A stretch of DNA of 18,120 nt. It comes from a bacterium (GTDB lineage: Bacteria; Desulfobacterota; GWC2-55-46; DRQE01). Positions 7,605 to 15,322 of the stretch are shown here, piece after piece. A program made the position numbers and the translations under genes. Positions within the stretch are counted from its first letter, which is position 1. Every line of letters starts with the position of its first letter. The notes under the pieces were generated by a model that was not told the DNA's origin, ran no database searches, and saw nothing but the letters and a program-made list of their open reading frames with translations. Location of the stretch: positions 1 through 18,120 of the forward strand of contig JALUQR010000057.1 in NCBI GenBank assembly GCA_027017505.1, read 5' to 3'.

Positions 7605-8320
7605 CAAGAGTATTTTTTCAGGATAAACTCCCCGTCTTCGTACACCATGTAGTGGCCCTCCTCCCTCCAGCCACCTGGATTGGCGTATATGCCCTTCTTT
7701 GTGTCTGTTGAGAGGGGTTCCACCCTCTGGATGTGTGAATGTGCAAGCACCACCACATCGTAGCCGTTCATTATTCTTCTCTTTGCAAACTCCCTGTGGC
7801 GCCGTTCTATTGCGGATGCCCTTTCTGGATAGAGCTTGCCCCTTTCAGACAGCATGAGTGCCATCTTCCACATAATTGATGGATGAACAACCGTCAGGAT
7901 GAACCTGAAAATCGGGCTTCTGAGGAATCCCCTCCACAGGCTGTAGCCAGGGCTCGGGTCCACCATGTCTCCGTGGGCAAGGTAGAACCTTTTGCCATCG
8001 AGCTCAACGGTTGCAGAGTCCCTGTACACCCTGGCACCCAGAAAGCCGGTAAAGAAGCCACCCAGTGAGAAGTCGTGGTTTCCCTCAAGGTATATGATTT
8101 CTGTGCCTGCCTTTCTCAGCTGTTCAAAGCCATTAAGCACAGGAAGGTAATGTGAGTAGATAACACCGTTAAGTCCTGTCCAGAACTCAAATAGGTCTCC
8201 AAGGATGACCAGTTTGTCAGGTCTTGAGTCTGCAAGCCAGCTTAGAAACTTCACGAGCTTTATCTGGTTTTCGTCATCCACGCCCCGAAGGTGTGCATCT
8301 GCAATGAAAACAATCCTCAT
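7604..8320 (-). CDS. LpxH-like metallophosphoesterase (UDP-2,3-diacylglucosamine diphosphatase family)
   Basis: A 238-residue calcineurin-like phosphoesterase with the metal motifs in order: D8-A-H10, GDLFEFW with D42, GNHDF at 80-84, AHGD with H116, and AHSH with H194 and H196. Overall layout and the FEFW motif fit LpxH, which cleaves UDP-2,3-diacylglucosamine to lipid X in lipid A synthesis at the inner membrane surface. However, E. coli LpxH has GNRD where this has GNHD, as in the LpxH2 branch, whose activity is less certain. The ATG overlaps the aroE stop (ATGA) and is preceded by GGAGG. An aryl- and basic-rich segment near 125-160 may be the substrate-binding cap. The substrate assignment is likely but not secure. 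Confidence 0.8.
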   Translation of the reverse strand: MRIVFIADAHLRGVDDENQIKLVKFLSWLADSRPDKLVILGDLFEFWTGLNGVIYSHYLPVLNGFEQLRKAGTEIIYLEGNHDFSLGGFFTGFLGARVYRDSATVELDGKRFYLAHGDMVDPSPGYSLWRGFLRSPIFRFILTVVHPSIMWKMALMLSERGKLYPERASAIERRHREFAKRRIMNGYDVVVLAHSHIQRVEPLSTDTKKGIYANPGGWREEGHYMVYEDGEFILKKYS

Positions 8321-9174
8321 AGTGCCTCCATTGACTGTACTGCTGTAAACCTCATTGCATCAATGGATGGTCTTTTGCCTGTCCAGAGCTCAAAGCTCAG
8401 TGCTGCCTGATGAACCAGCATGCCAAGCCCACGGTGGACCCTCAACCCGAGTCTTTCCGCCTCAGCTATAAGGGGGGTATCCAGGGGTTTGTAGACTATG
8501 TCAGAGACTATGGCATCCTCTGGAAGCCCCTCTATGGACACAACAGGCCCCTTCTTTCCACCCTGCATGCCAACAGAGGTGGCATTAACGAGAAGGTGGC
8601 AATCGCCAAGATAGTCCTTTATATTCAGGCCTGTTGCAACAAGCTCTGTGGAGGTATATTTTTTTGAGACCTCCCTGGCAAGTGCCTGTGCACGCTCAGG
8701 CGTTCTGTTGGCTATCACAAGCCTTCTGGGTTTTTTCTTTGCAAGCCCGTAGACAACCGCCCTTCCTGCCCCACCTGCACCTATAACCACTATGTTCTTT
8801 CCCGTGGGGTTAAAGCCCGTTTCCTCTGTCAGGCTGTTAAGATAGCCCTGACTGTCTGTATTGTAGCCCTTAAGCCTTCCCCTTGTGTTCACAACGGTGT
8901 TTACCGCACCGATTTCTTCTGCCTCGTGGTCAAGCTCGTCAAGATAGGCCATTATGGCCTCCTTGTGAGGTATGGTCACATTCACACCCTTTATGTCAAG
9001 TGCCCTTATTGCGTCCACACAGTGGGAGAGGCGGTCTTTTCTGACACGAAAGGGTACATACACATAATCCAGACCCATGGCCTCAAAAGAGGCGTTGTGT
9101 ATAAAGGGAGATATGGAGTGCTCCACAGGGTCTCCAAAGATACCCACAACCTTTGTACGCCCGGTTATCTTCAT
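8317..9174 (-). CDS. aroE: Shikimate dehydrogenase
   Basis: It reduces 3-dehydroshikimate to shikimate with NADPH, the fourth step of the shikimate pathway. The 285-residue length is normal. Visible are GDPVEHSISPFIHN at 14-27 (substrate site), VNVTIPHKE with catalytic K71, GAVNT at 89-93, NTDSQG with catalytic D107, the nucleotide loop GAGGAGRA at 132-139, and ANRTPERA, whose Asn-Arg-Thr favours NADPH. LVHQAALSFELWTG near the C-terminus is typical. Start and stop overlap ribF and the phosphoesterase gene by 4 bases each (ATGA), so the three genes are translationally coupled. All key residues are intact. Confidence 0.97.
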   Translation of the reverse strand: MKITGRTKVVGIFGDPVEHSISPFIHNASFEAMGLDYVYVPFRVRKDRLSHCVDAIRALDIKGVNVTIPHKEAIMAYLDELDHEAEEIGAVNTVVNTRGRLKGYNTDSQGYLNSLTEETGFNPTGKNIVVIGAGGAGRAVVYGLAKKKPRRLVIANRTPERAQALAREVSKKYTSTELVATGLNIKDYLGDCHLLVNATSVGMQGGKKGPVVSIEGLPEDAIVSDIVYKPLDTPLIAEAERLGLRVHRGLGMLVHQAALSFELWTGKRPSIDAMRFTAVQSMEAL

Positions 9175-10088
9175 CTAAGAAGTCTTCTCGTCACAGCGAT
9201 GTCTTTTTTTATCTGTTCTGTCAGCTCCTCTGGTGTGGAGAACCTATGCTCGTCTCTTATGCGTTCCAGAAGGCTCACCCTTATATCTTTACCATAGATG
9301 ATACCTGAAAAGTCAAGTATATGTGTCTCCATAAGTGTTTTTTCTCTTCCAAAAGTTGGTGCCCTGCCAATGTTCACAACTGCTGGATACCGTCTGCCCT
9401 CGATGGTTACAAACCCTGCGTACACACCCTCCTTTGGAAGAAGCTCCTCCCTTACCTCTATGTTTGCCGTTGGAAAGCCAAGCTCCCTTCCCCTGTCATC
9501 TCCTTTTATTACCGTGCCAGTAAGGCTTAAGGGTCTTCCAAGAAAGATGCCAGCCCTTTTCACATCACCCTCTTTCACAAGCCTTCTTATAAGGGAACTG
9601 CTCACAACAACCCCTTCTTTCGTGAAGGCAGGTATAACACCCACCCCGAAGCCAAGCCTTTCGGCCATCTCTTTAAGATACTCCACACTTCCCTCCCTGC
9701 CCCTGCCAAAGAAGTAATCATGCCCCACCCAGACCTCCCTTACCCGTAGTTTTTTTGCAAGCACATCCTCCACAAACTTGCGTGCATGGGTGGCTGCAAA
9801 CTCCTTTGTAAAGCGGGCAAGAAGAAGGTAGTCTATACCAAAGGACTCTATAAGGGCTATCTTTTCTTCCTGCGTGATAATAAGGGGAGGGCTTTCCCCC
9901 GGGGAGACAACCTTGCGGGGATGTGGCTCAAAGGTGTATACCACACTGGGCAGACCTGTCTTCTGTGCCCTCTCTGAAAGGGTCTTCAGGATTTTCTGGT
10001 GACCCAGGTGTATACCATCAAAGTTTCCAAGGGTCAGAACCACCCCGCCAGAGGTGTCTATCTCTTCAGGGGTTCGTACAACCTTCAT
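9171..10088 (-). CDS. ribF: Bifunctional riboflavin kinase / FAD synthetase
   Basis: It converts riboflavin to FMN and then FAD. The N-terminal nucleotidyltransferase part shows GNFDGIHLGHQ with HLGH at 27-30, FEPHPR, VGHDYFFGRGREG and SSSLIRRL. The C-terminal flavokinase part shows GRELGFPTANI, the PTAN metal and ATP motif, then VVNIGRAPTFG and HILDF. The 305-residue length is normal for prokaryotic RibF. The start lies 9 bases after the rnr stop, and the stop overlaps the aroE ATG. The rnr, ribF, aroE grouping looks like a housekeeping operon without a shared pathway. Confidence 0.97.
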   Translation of the reverse strand: MKVVRTPEEIDTSGGVVLTLGNFDGIHLGHQKILKTLSERAQKTGLPSVVYTFEPHPRKVVSPGESPPLIITQEEKIALIESFGIDYLLLARFTKEFAATHARKFVEDVLAKKLRVREVWVGHDYFFGRGREGSVEYLKEMAERLGFGVGVIPAFTKEGVVVSSSLIRRLVKEGDVKRAGIFLGRPLSLTGTVIKGDDRGRELGFPTANIEVREELLPKEGVYAGFVTIEGRRYPAVVNIGRAPTFGREKTLMETHILDFSGIIYGKDIRVSLLERIRDEHRFSTPEELTEQIKKDIAVTRRLLR

Positions 10089-10097
10089 CTTTCGTCT

Positions 10098-12230
10098 CTA
10101 TTTCCTCTTCCTCCTTTTTCTTTTTTCCACAGGCTCAAGCTCTATCCTTCTTCGCTCGATATCCACATGGCTTACCCTCACAAGCACCTCTTTACCTATG
10201 TAGTATCTCTTGCGGGTGTTCTCTCCGACAAGGGCGTGCTGTTTTTCATCGAACATGTAGAAGTCATCCCTCAGGGTTGTCACATGCACAAGGCCTTCAA
10301 CGAAGTACTCCTTGAGTTCCACAAAGAATCCGAAGCTTTCCACCCCTGATACAAAGCCCTCAAACACCTCGCCTATTTTGTCCTGCATGAACTGTGCCTT
10401 CTTAAGGTCCACACACTCTCTTTCTGCCTCCATGGCACGGCGTTCGCATTTTGAAGATGCATCCGCTATCTCTGGCAAGAGTCTTCTCATGCGCTCCTGT
10501 TCCCTTTCGGTGTATCTGTGGTGCAGGAGTTTTTTAAGCAGTCTATGGACCACAAGGTCAGGATACCTTCTTATGGGAGAGGTGAAGTGTGTGTATGTGG
10601 AAAAGGCAAGCCCGAAGTGTCCCGTGTTCTCTGCAGAGTACACCGCCTGTTTCATTGTCCGCAGGATTACATGGTTTATGAGTCTCTCTTCGGGTCTGTC
10701 CTTTACGGTGTTTATGAGTTTCTGAAAAGTGCGTGGTGAGATTTTTCTCTGAAGGGTGTAGCCAAAGCCTGTGAGAAACTCCCTGAGGGCCTCCACCTTC
10801 TCGGGTGCAGGTGGCTCGTGAACCCTGTAGATGGCAGGATAATCTCCCTCTTCGAAAAGTTCTGCGACCTTTCTGTTTGCAACGAGCATGAACTCCTCTA
10901 TTATCCTGTGGGCTATGGTGCGGGGAGCCTTTACGATGTCCTGGGGTCTGCCCTCTATGTCTATGATTATCTCTGGCTCGGGAAGGTCAAAGTCTATGGA
11001 GCCAAGTTTCATGCGCTCACGGTTGAGTTTTCTGGCAAGCTCTTCCATGAGTTTGAGGTCTGGATATATGGCGGAGTACTTCTTTATAAGCCCTGGGTGT
11101 TTATTTTCCAGCATCTCGCTTACCTCTGTGTAGGTAAGCCTGTATCTGCTCCTTATAACGCTTTCGTAAAACCTCACATCCACTGGCACACCCTTTTTTG
11201 AGAATCTTATCTCCACGGTGATTGTGAGCCTGTCTTCACCGGGGTTGAGACTGCATATACCGTTGGAGAGGTTTTCAGGAAGCATGGGGATGCACCTGTC
11301 AGGAAAGTACACGCTTGTGCCCCTCAGGCCTGCCTCCCTGTCAAGCTGTGAGCCCTCCTTAACATAATGGCTAACATCAGCTATGGATACATAGAGGATG
11401 TAGTGGTCATCCTTTTTCTCTATTGCCACAGCGTCGTCAAAGTCCCTTGCCCTTTCACCATCTATGGTGCATGTGTTAAGCCCGCGCAGGTCAACCCTGC
11501 CCTCCATGTCCTCTGGAAGAAGTCCTGCAGGTATCTTCTTTGCCTCCTTGAGCACCTGGCGCGGGAACTTTCTTGGAAGCTCGTATTTTCTTGCAATAAT
11601 CTCCACCTCCACATCGGGGTCTGTGCTATCGCCGAGTATTTCTGTGACCCTTCCGAGGGGTGCCTGCCAGGTGGTGGGCCATCTTGTAATTTCCACCTCC
11701 ACTATCTCTCCATCCCTTGCCCTGCCACTTTTACCAGAGGGTATAACGATGCGTTCCAGTATCCTCTCATCAGAGGGTATGACAAAGTTTACCTCCCTTG
11801 TCTTTACGAACCTTCCCACAATGCGTTTGTGTGCCCTTGAAAGCACCCTTATTATGGAGCCCTCTCTTTTTTCCCCGCCCCTTCTTCTTGCCTCGATTCT
11901 TACCACCACACGGTCTCCATGCATGGCTCCGTTAAGCCTTCTTGGAGGGATGAATATATCGTCTCCACCTTCGTCAGGTGTTACAAAGCCGAATCCATCA
12001 GGATGGCATGTGAGCTCTCCTGTGACAAGATTCATCCTTGAGGGAAGCCCGTATCTACCACCCCTTATGCGCACAAGCTCACCGCGCAAGACCATCTCCT
12101 TCAGTAGCCTTCGAAGGGTTCTTTTTTCCTCCTGGGGGATGCCGAGGGCCCTGAGAAGCTCCTTTACAGAGAGGGGCCTGTTGGCACCTGTGTTCATGAA
12201 GTCCAGTATGTCAGATTCCCTTATCGCCAT
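10098..12230 (-). CDS. rnr: Ribonuclease R (RNB-family 3'-5' exoribonuclease)
   Basis: About 710 residues, the usual RNase R size. A winged-helix-like domain comes first (to about 65), then cold-shock/OB domains with GFGFVTPDEGGDDIFIP (to about 230), then the RNB catalytic domain with D257, D263, D265 and D266 in the pattern D-x5-D-x-DD (ARDFDDA). FTSPIRRYPDL follows late in RNB, then an S1 domain from about 620 with GFVSGVESFGFFVE. The tail is very basic (KRKRRKRK), as in enzymes that degrade structured RNA. I chose ATG 12230 (AIRESDIL); ATG 12248 and a TTG at 12260 are possible but have no better ribosome site and would lengthen the overlap with deoC, which is 20 bases here. The stop is TAG. 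Confidence 0.96.
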   Translation of the reverse strand: MAIRESDILDFMNTGANRPLSVKELLRALGIPQEEKRTLRRLLKEMVLRGELVRIRGGRYGLPSRMNLVTGELTCHPDGFGFVTPDEGGDDIFIPPRRLNGAMHGDRVVVRIEARRRGGEKREGSIIRVLSRAHKRIVGRFVKTREVNFVIPSDERILERIVIPSGKSGRARDGEIVEVEITRWPTTWQAPLGRVTEILGDSTDPDVEVEIIARKYELPRKFPRQVLKEAKKIPAGLLPEDMEGRVDLRGLNTCTIDGERARDFDDAVAIEKKDDHYILYVSIADVSHYVKEGSQLDREAGLRGTSVYFPDRCIPMLPENLSNGICSLNPGEDRLTITVEIRFSKKGVPVDVRFYESVIRSRYRLTYTEVSEMLENKHPGLIKKYSAIYPDLKLMEELARKLNRERMKLGSIDFDLPEPEIIIDIEGRPQDIVKAPRTIAHRIIEEFMLVANRKVAELFEEGDYPAIYRVHEPPAPEKVEALREFLTGFGYTLQRKISPRTFQKLINTVKDRPEERLINHVILRTMKQAVYSAENTGHFGLAFSTYTHFTSPIRRYPDLVVHRLLKKLLHHRYTEREQERMRRLLPEIADASSKCERRAMEAERECVDLKKAQFMQDKIGEVFEGFVSGVESFGFFVELKEYFVEGLVHVTTLRDDFYMFDEKQHALVGENTRKRYYIGKEVLVRVSHVDIERRRIELEPVEKRKRRKRK

Positions 12231-12888
12231 GTCTTTGCCTGAACTCATTGAGTATTTCAATGCCAGAGCTTGTGCCTATTCTGTCAGCACCTGCCCTGAG
12301 AAACTCAAGGGCCATCTCAAGCCCATTTATGCCACCCGCTGCCTTTACCTTGAGATGTCTGGTGTGTTCTTTAAGAAGCCTTACATCCTCTATGGTTGCA
12401 CCAGAGGGGGCAAACCCGGTGGAGGTCTTAACAAAGTGCGCACCGCACTCCTCTATCAACCGTAAGGAGAGAAGCTTTTCCTCCCGTGATAGATAACAGC
12501 ACTCTATTATGACCTTAACAATGAGACTCCTTTCAAGGGATACCACACCACATATCTCTTCCCTTATGGTTTTCAGGTCTCCTGACTTAAGTGCGGATAT
12601 GTTCATCACCATGTCCACCTCATGGGTTCCGTCGTTGAGGGCCAGTTCCACCTCTTTGAGCTTTACCGCAGGCTTCTCATAGCCCAGGGGAAACCCTATA
12701 ACGGTTATAACATGTATTTTCGTTTCTTCAAGGAGGTTTCTGGCAATCCCTGTGTATACTGGTGGCACACATATGCCCGCAAGGGGATAACCACATGCGA
12801 CCTTTATTGCAGAGCGTAGCTCTTCCTCTTTAATATGGGGTTTCAGAAGAGAGAGGTCTATTGACTGTGCAAGTTCCTGAAGGGTCAT
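12211..12888 (-). CDS. deoC: Deoxyribose-phosphate aldolase
   Basis: It splits 2-deoxyribose-5-phosphate into glyceraldehyde-3-phosphate and acetaldehyde in deoxynucleoside catabolism. The 225-residue length is typical of the short bacterial form. The Schiff-base lysine is K154 in VKTSTGF, with K182 in VKAAGGI and D92 in EVDMVMN completing the active site; FPLGYEKPAVKLKE is also conserved. Its 3' end overlaps the start of rnr. It lies 14 bases after the FmdE-like gene, with only a modest AAGG as ribosome site. No other nucleoside catabolism genes are in the window. Confidence 0.96.
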   Translation of the reverse strand: MTLQELAQSIDLSLLKPHIKEEELRSAIKVACGYPLAGICVPPVYTGIARNLLEETKIHVITVIGFPLGYEKPAVKLKEVELALNDGTHEVDMVMNISALKSGDLKTIREEICGVVSLERSLIVKVIIECCYLSREEKLLSLRLIEECGAHFVKTSTGFAPSGATIEDVRLLKEHTRHLKVKAAGGINGLEMALEFLRAGADRIGTSSGIEILNEFRQRHGDKGI

Positions 12889-12902
12889 AAAATTGAAGGC
12901 CC

Positions 12903-13559
12903 TTACTCTGAAGGAAACACAAACCCCTTGAGCTCTTCGAGCTCAAAGAGCCCTGGATAGTTCTCATCCTCAAGGAGTATCTTCCTTATCCTTTCCTGCC
13001 AGAGCTCTATGAACCTTTCCTTTTCCTGTTCTGTTGCAAGCTGGCCGAGAACCCTGGGGGCAAGCTCGTTAAGCTCCCTTGGCTGTTCTATGGCACTGGG
13101 GTTGTAGACCACCTTGACCGCCCTTTCGGTGTCCTCGCGCTGGAATATGAAGGTGCTGTACTGGAAGTCCTTGCTGTCAAATACGAGTTTGTTGAATCTG
13201 CTGTATCTTCCACCAAGCCCCTTAAAACCAGTAACCCCTGACGCCCCTGTTATAAGGGATATTACCTGTGACTGTGGCCCGTAGGACAGCTGTGTGGGGT
13301 CTCCCTTTATGAGCACCCTTATCTCTCCCCTTACGGGAAGCTCCTCGCCATAGAGAAACTTAAGTGCCTTTGCGGTAAGCTTGTATGCCCCTGCTATTGC
13401 AGGACACGAATGGCCTGCAAGTTTTACCGCATCTCCATAGGTGAACACAAAGGGCTCACCCTCATCGAGTGCACCCAGTATGTAGGCAAGCGGATCCTTA
13501 AGTTTTATTGATTCCACCTCTTCGTAAAAACTGTGTTTCCAGCGTGTCTCTTCCACCAC
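12903..13559 (-). CDS. FmdE-domain-like protein
   Basis: About 218 residues from GTG 13559. The core KLAGHSCPAIAGAYKL, with GHxCP at 49-53, followed by a long alpha/beta segment with YGPQSQVISLITGASG and GGRYSRFNKLVF, resembles the FmdE family, the formylmethanofuran dehydrogenase subunit E type fold, which is found alone in many non-methanogens with metal- or molybdopterin-linked roles. No other Fmd or Fwd subunit is nearby, so the name says fold, not pathway. I preferred GTG 13559 over GTG 13637 because GGGGGGG lies 7 bases upstream and a good promoter sits inside the longer version; the extra N-terminus would be hydrophobic. Function remains unknown. Confidence 0.7.
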   Translation of the reverse strand: MVEETRWKHSFYEEVESIKLKDPLAYILGALDEGEPFVFTYGDAVKLAGHSCPAIAGAYKLTAKALKFLYGEELPVRGEIRVLIKGDPTQLSYGPQSQVISLITGASGVTGFKGLGGRYSRFNKLVFDSKDFQYSTFIFQREDTERAVKVVYNPSAIEQPRELNELAPRVLGQLATEQEKERFIELWQERIRKILLEDENYPGLFELEELKGFVFPSE

Positions 13560-13597
13560 AATATTACCCCCCCATTTCAGAAAGATATAACCTTTCA

Positions 13598-13625
13598 AGT
13601 TTAACAGACTGAAAATAAATGTCAA
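13598..13625 (-). promoter_or_regulatory. Sigma70-like promoter of the leftward operon
   Basis: Read on the minus strand: a perfect TTGACA (13625-13620), a 16-base A/T-rich spacer, and TAAACT (13603-13598) as -10. Transcription would start near 13591, giving a leader of about 30 bases to GTG 13559. It argues against the longer 13637 start. Confidence 0.6.
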
Positions 13626-13642
13626 GAAAAGAAGCACACACC

Positions 13643-13672
13643 TTGTAAAGGGGCTTTAAGAAATGTTACATT
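13643..13672 (+). promoter_or_regulatory. Promoter of the rightward YkgJ/SEC-C gene, possibly leaderless
   Basis: TTGTAA (13643-13648) and TACATT (13667-13672), 18 bases apart, four of six matches each. The -10 ends 7 bases before ATG 13680, so transcription would begin at or next to the ATG, and no Shine-Dalgarno is present. Confidence 0.4.
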
Positions 13673-13679
13673 ATCAACC

Positions 13680-14372
13680 ATGACAGGGGATGTTACCCGC
13701 ATATGTACAGAGCTTTGCGGAGGAATATGCTGTAGGCCCTGGTGGGCCATAATAGTCTATACCCTGAAGAAAGATGGAGGGCTTTCAGGGCTTGCGGGGT
13801 TTAAAAAGGCCATAATAAGAAGCGTGCGCGAAAGAATAGACAGGGTTGTAACCCACTATGTTACCACAGAGCCCACACCACGCCCGCTCTTTAAAAGCCC
13901 TGAAAGGATATGCCTTGATGTGGTGGATGTAACACAGAAAGGGGGCTGTCTTAACATAAGGCTTCGGGCAATGTTTGCCTTCAGATGCACATTTGAGGGA
14001 GAGGGTGGCATCTGTCTTATACATCCTGCACTCAGGGGAGTGGATGTAAGGCCCCGCTGGTGCAGGGAGCTCGGCACACCTGGAAAGAGGCCCGATGAGG
14101 AAGGATTCTGTAGAGTGGTGGATACCGCACTGTCCTCAAACATGAACACAGAAAAGATAAAAAGAGCGGTTGAGCTTGAAAAAAGGGTCAATGATTCACA
14201 CTTCAGGAGGGGTTTCAAAACAGTGGAAGAGGCTGTGGAAGCGGTTATTCCAAGGATAAGGAGCATGGTTCCACAGCCCGTTCCCCGCAGGACCCCTAAG
14301 ACCCCTGGCAGAAACGAGCCCTGCTTCTGTGGAAGCGGAAAGAAGTACAAAAAGTGCCATGGCAGGTTCTGA
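13680..14372 (+). CDS. YkgJ-like Cys-cluster protein with C-terminal SEC-C zinc motif
   Basis: A 230-residue soluble protein. The N-terminus has a cysteine cluster C9-x3-C13-x3-C17-C18, and C103, C112 and C128 follow in a stretch with CLIHPALRG and RPRWCREL; this is the layout of YkgJ-type putative metal-cluster proteins. Residues about 160-200 are helical. The C-terminus ends in a SEC-C zinc motif: C215-x-C217, then C226 and H227, in NEPCFCGSGKKYKKCHG, like the tail of SecA. SEC-C often mediates binding to ribosomes or other partners. The ATG at 13680 has no ribosome site and sits just after a -10-like element. It is divergent from the FmdE-like operon and overlaps or abuts the DUF488 gene. 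Function is not known. Confidence 0.8.
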   Translation: MTGDVTRICTELCGGICCRPWWAIIVYTLKKDGGLSGLAGFKKAIIRSVRERIDRVVTHYVTTEPTPRPLFKSPERICLDVVDVTQKGGCLNIRLRAMFAFRCTFEGEGGICLIHPALRGVDVRPRWCRELGTPGKRPDEEGFCRVVDTALSSNMNTEKIKRAVELEKRVNDSHFRRGFKTVEEAVEAVIPRIRSMVPQPVPRRTPKTPGRNEPCFCGSGKKYKKCHGRF

Positions 14373-14379
14373 AAGACTC

Positions 14380-14754
14380 ATGCTTACCACATACAGATGC
14401 GGAGAGGGTGGTAGCCTGCAGGAGGCCCTGAGGATAGGGGCTGTAAGGTTCCTTCCCAGAGGGATAAAGAAGGAGGACTACCAGCGAAAGGGCTACTTCG
14501 ATGTGTGGCTACCCCTGCTGGCACCAAGCCCGGAGCTTATAAAGGAGTTCAGAAAAGACCCTGCCAGGAAGTGGAATGAGTTTGCAAGCTCCTACGAAAG
14601 GGAGATACTCTCGAACAGCTCTGCAAGGGCTGTACTCTGTCTTATAAAAGAGATGGCAAGAAGAACACCCGTTGCCATAGGTTGCTACTGCAGGGATGAA
14701 TCCCTCTGCCATCGTTCGGTGCTTAAAAGGCTTATAGAGGACGCACGCCAGTAG
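14380..14754 (+). CDS. DUF488-family protein
   Basis: 124 residues from ATG 14380. The pattern is that of the short DUF488/YeaO-like family: TTYRCGEGGSLQEA, RFLPRGIKKEDY, WLPLLAPSPELIKEF, WNEFASSYEREI, and a C-terminal CYCRDESLCHRSVL, where CxC...CH could bind metal. Its role is unknown. Start choices are ATG 14380 (7 bases after the previous stop), ATG 14359 (14-base overlap) and GTG 14329; none has a clear Shine-Dalgarno, and the family's first strand begins right after 14380. The stop is TAG, and the converging mltF ends only 4 bases away, so the two transcripts run into each other. Confidence 0.8.
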   Translation: MLTTYRCGEGGSLQEALRIGAVRFLPRGIKKEDYQRKGYFDVWLPLLAPSPELIKEFRKDPARKWNEFASSYEREILSNSSARAVLCLIKEMARRTPVAIGCYCRDESLCHRSVLKRLIEDARQ

Positions 14755-14758
14755 AGGA

Positions 14759-15277
14759 CTATCTTATTGCCTGCCTCTTCAGGGCCTTTTTTCTTTCGAG
14801 ATTCTCAAAGTGCAGTTTGTAGAGGATGTAGTACTTGTTAATGTTACTCACATACCTGACTGTTTCCTGCCCGATGGTCTTGAGCACTGCTATCTCCACA
14901 TTGCGGAACCACCTGTTGGGGTTTAGCCCCATGCGTTTTGCGGTAAGGCGTGCCTTTCTTATCTTGAGGGGGCCTGCGTTGTACGCTGCGAGGGTAAGAC
15001 GCAGGCGGTCTCTTTCAGTAAGCGAGGGGTCCGAAAAATATCTGTCCCTTAAGAAGGCAAGGTATTTGGTGCCAGCATGTATGTTGTTTTCAAGAAGGTG
15101 GATGTTTTTTATCCTTATGTTTCTGTCCCTTGCAGTCGCAGGCCTTACCTGCATTATGCCTATGGCTCCCGATGGGCTTCGTTTTCTGTTGTCAAGGCCA
15201 GATTCCTGATAGGCAACAGCCATGAGAAACAGCCAGTCAAAGCCGTATTTTTTGCCGTACTTTTTAAAGAGCCTCAC
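14759..15277 (-). CDS. mltF: MltF C-terminal lytic transglycosylase (SLT) segment
   Basis: This is the catalytic half of MltF, separated from the binding-protein half by an in-frame TAG at 15320-15322. The frame is open from 15319; the first possible start is GTG 15277 (172 residues), which has no ribosome site. The SLT domain shows the catalytic Glu25 in AYQESGLD, then SPSGAIGIMQVRPATA and LTLAAYNAGP, and ends with a basic helix. The enzyme cleaves the glycan of murein in the periplasm with 1,6-anhydro product. As a separate product it would lack a signal peptide and stay inside the cell, so it is likely functional only if the TAG is read through or is a sequencing error. Confidence 0.8.
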   Translation of the reverse strand: MRLFKKYGKKYGFDWLFLMAVAYQESGLDNRKRSPSGAIGIMQVRPATARDRNIRIKNIHLLENNIHAGTKYLAFLRDRYFSDPSLTERDRLRLTLAAYNAGPLKIRKARLTAKRMGLNPNRWFRNVEIAVLKTIGQETVRYVSNINKYYILYKLHFENLERKKALKRQAIR

Positions 15278-15319
15278 ATAGGGCTTTTTTGAAATGTCCC
15301 TGTCAAGGGGGTTCTTTAT

Positions 15320-15322
15320 CTA
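15320..15322 (-). other. mltF: In-frame amber codon splitting mltF
   Basis: TAG on the minus strand lies between FNRYFKNTR and IKNPLDRDI, with the same frame open on both sides. Homologs as I recall them have an aromatic residue here (for example NTRW or NTRF before V/IKN), so a TGG-to-TAG change would explain it. hemC, cobA-hemD, rnr, DUF488 and mltF itself all end in TAG, so amber is a normal stop in this genome. Confidence 0.85.

Noticed and set aside
12231..12260. Extended RNase R start (TTG 12260 or ATG 12248)
   Set aside because: It increases the overlap with deoC, has no better SD, and the family-like start is at ATG 12230.
11464..12465. 333-codon plus-strand open frame
   Set aside because: It is antisense to rnr and deoC, Ser/Pro-rich, with no motif. 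Typical shadow frame of a strong coding strand.
13560..13637. Longer N-terminus of the FmdE-like protein from GTG 13637
   Set aside because: It would place a TTGACA promoter inside the gene and lacks a ribosome site; GTG 13559 has one. A membrane anchor cannot be fully excluded.
15320..15322. Pyrrolysine or general amber reassignment
   Set aside because: At least five genes in the window use TAG as their natural stop, and no Pyl gene is seen here. Only local readthrough remains possible.
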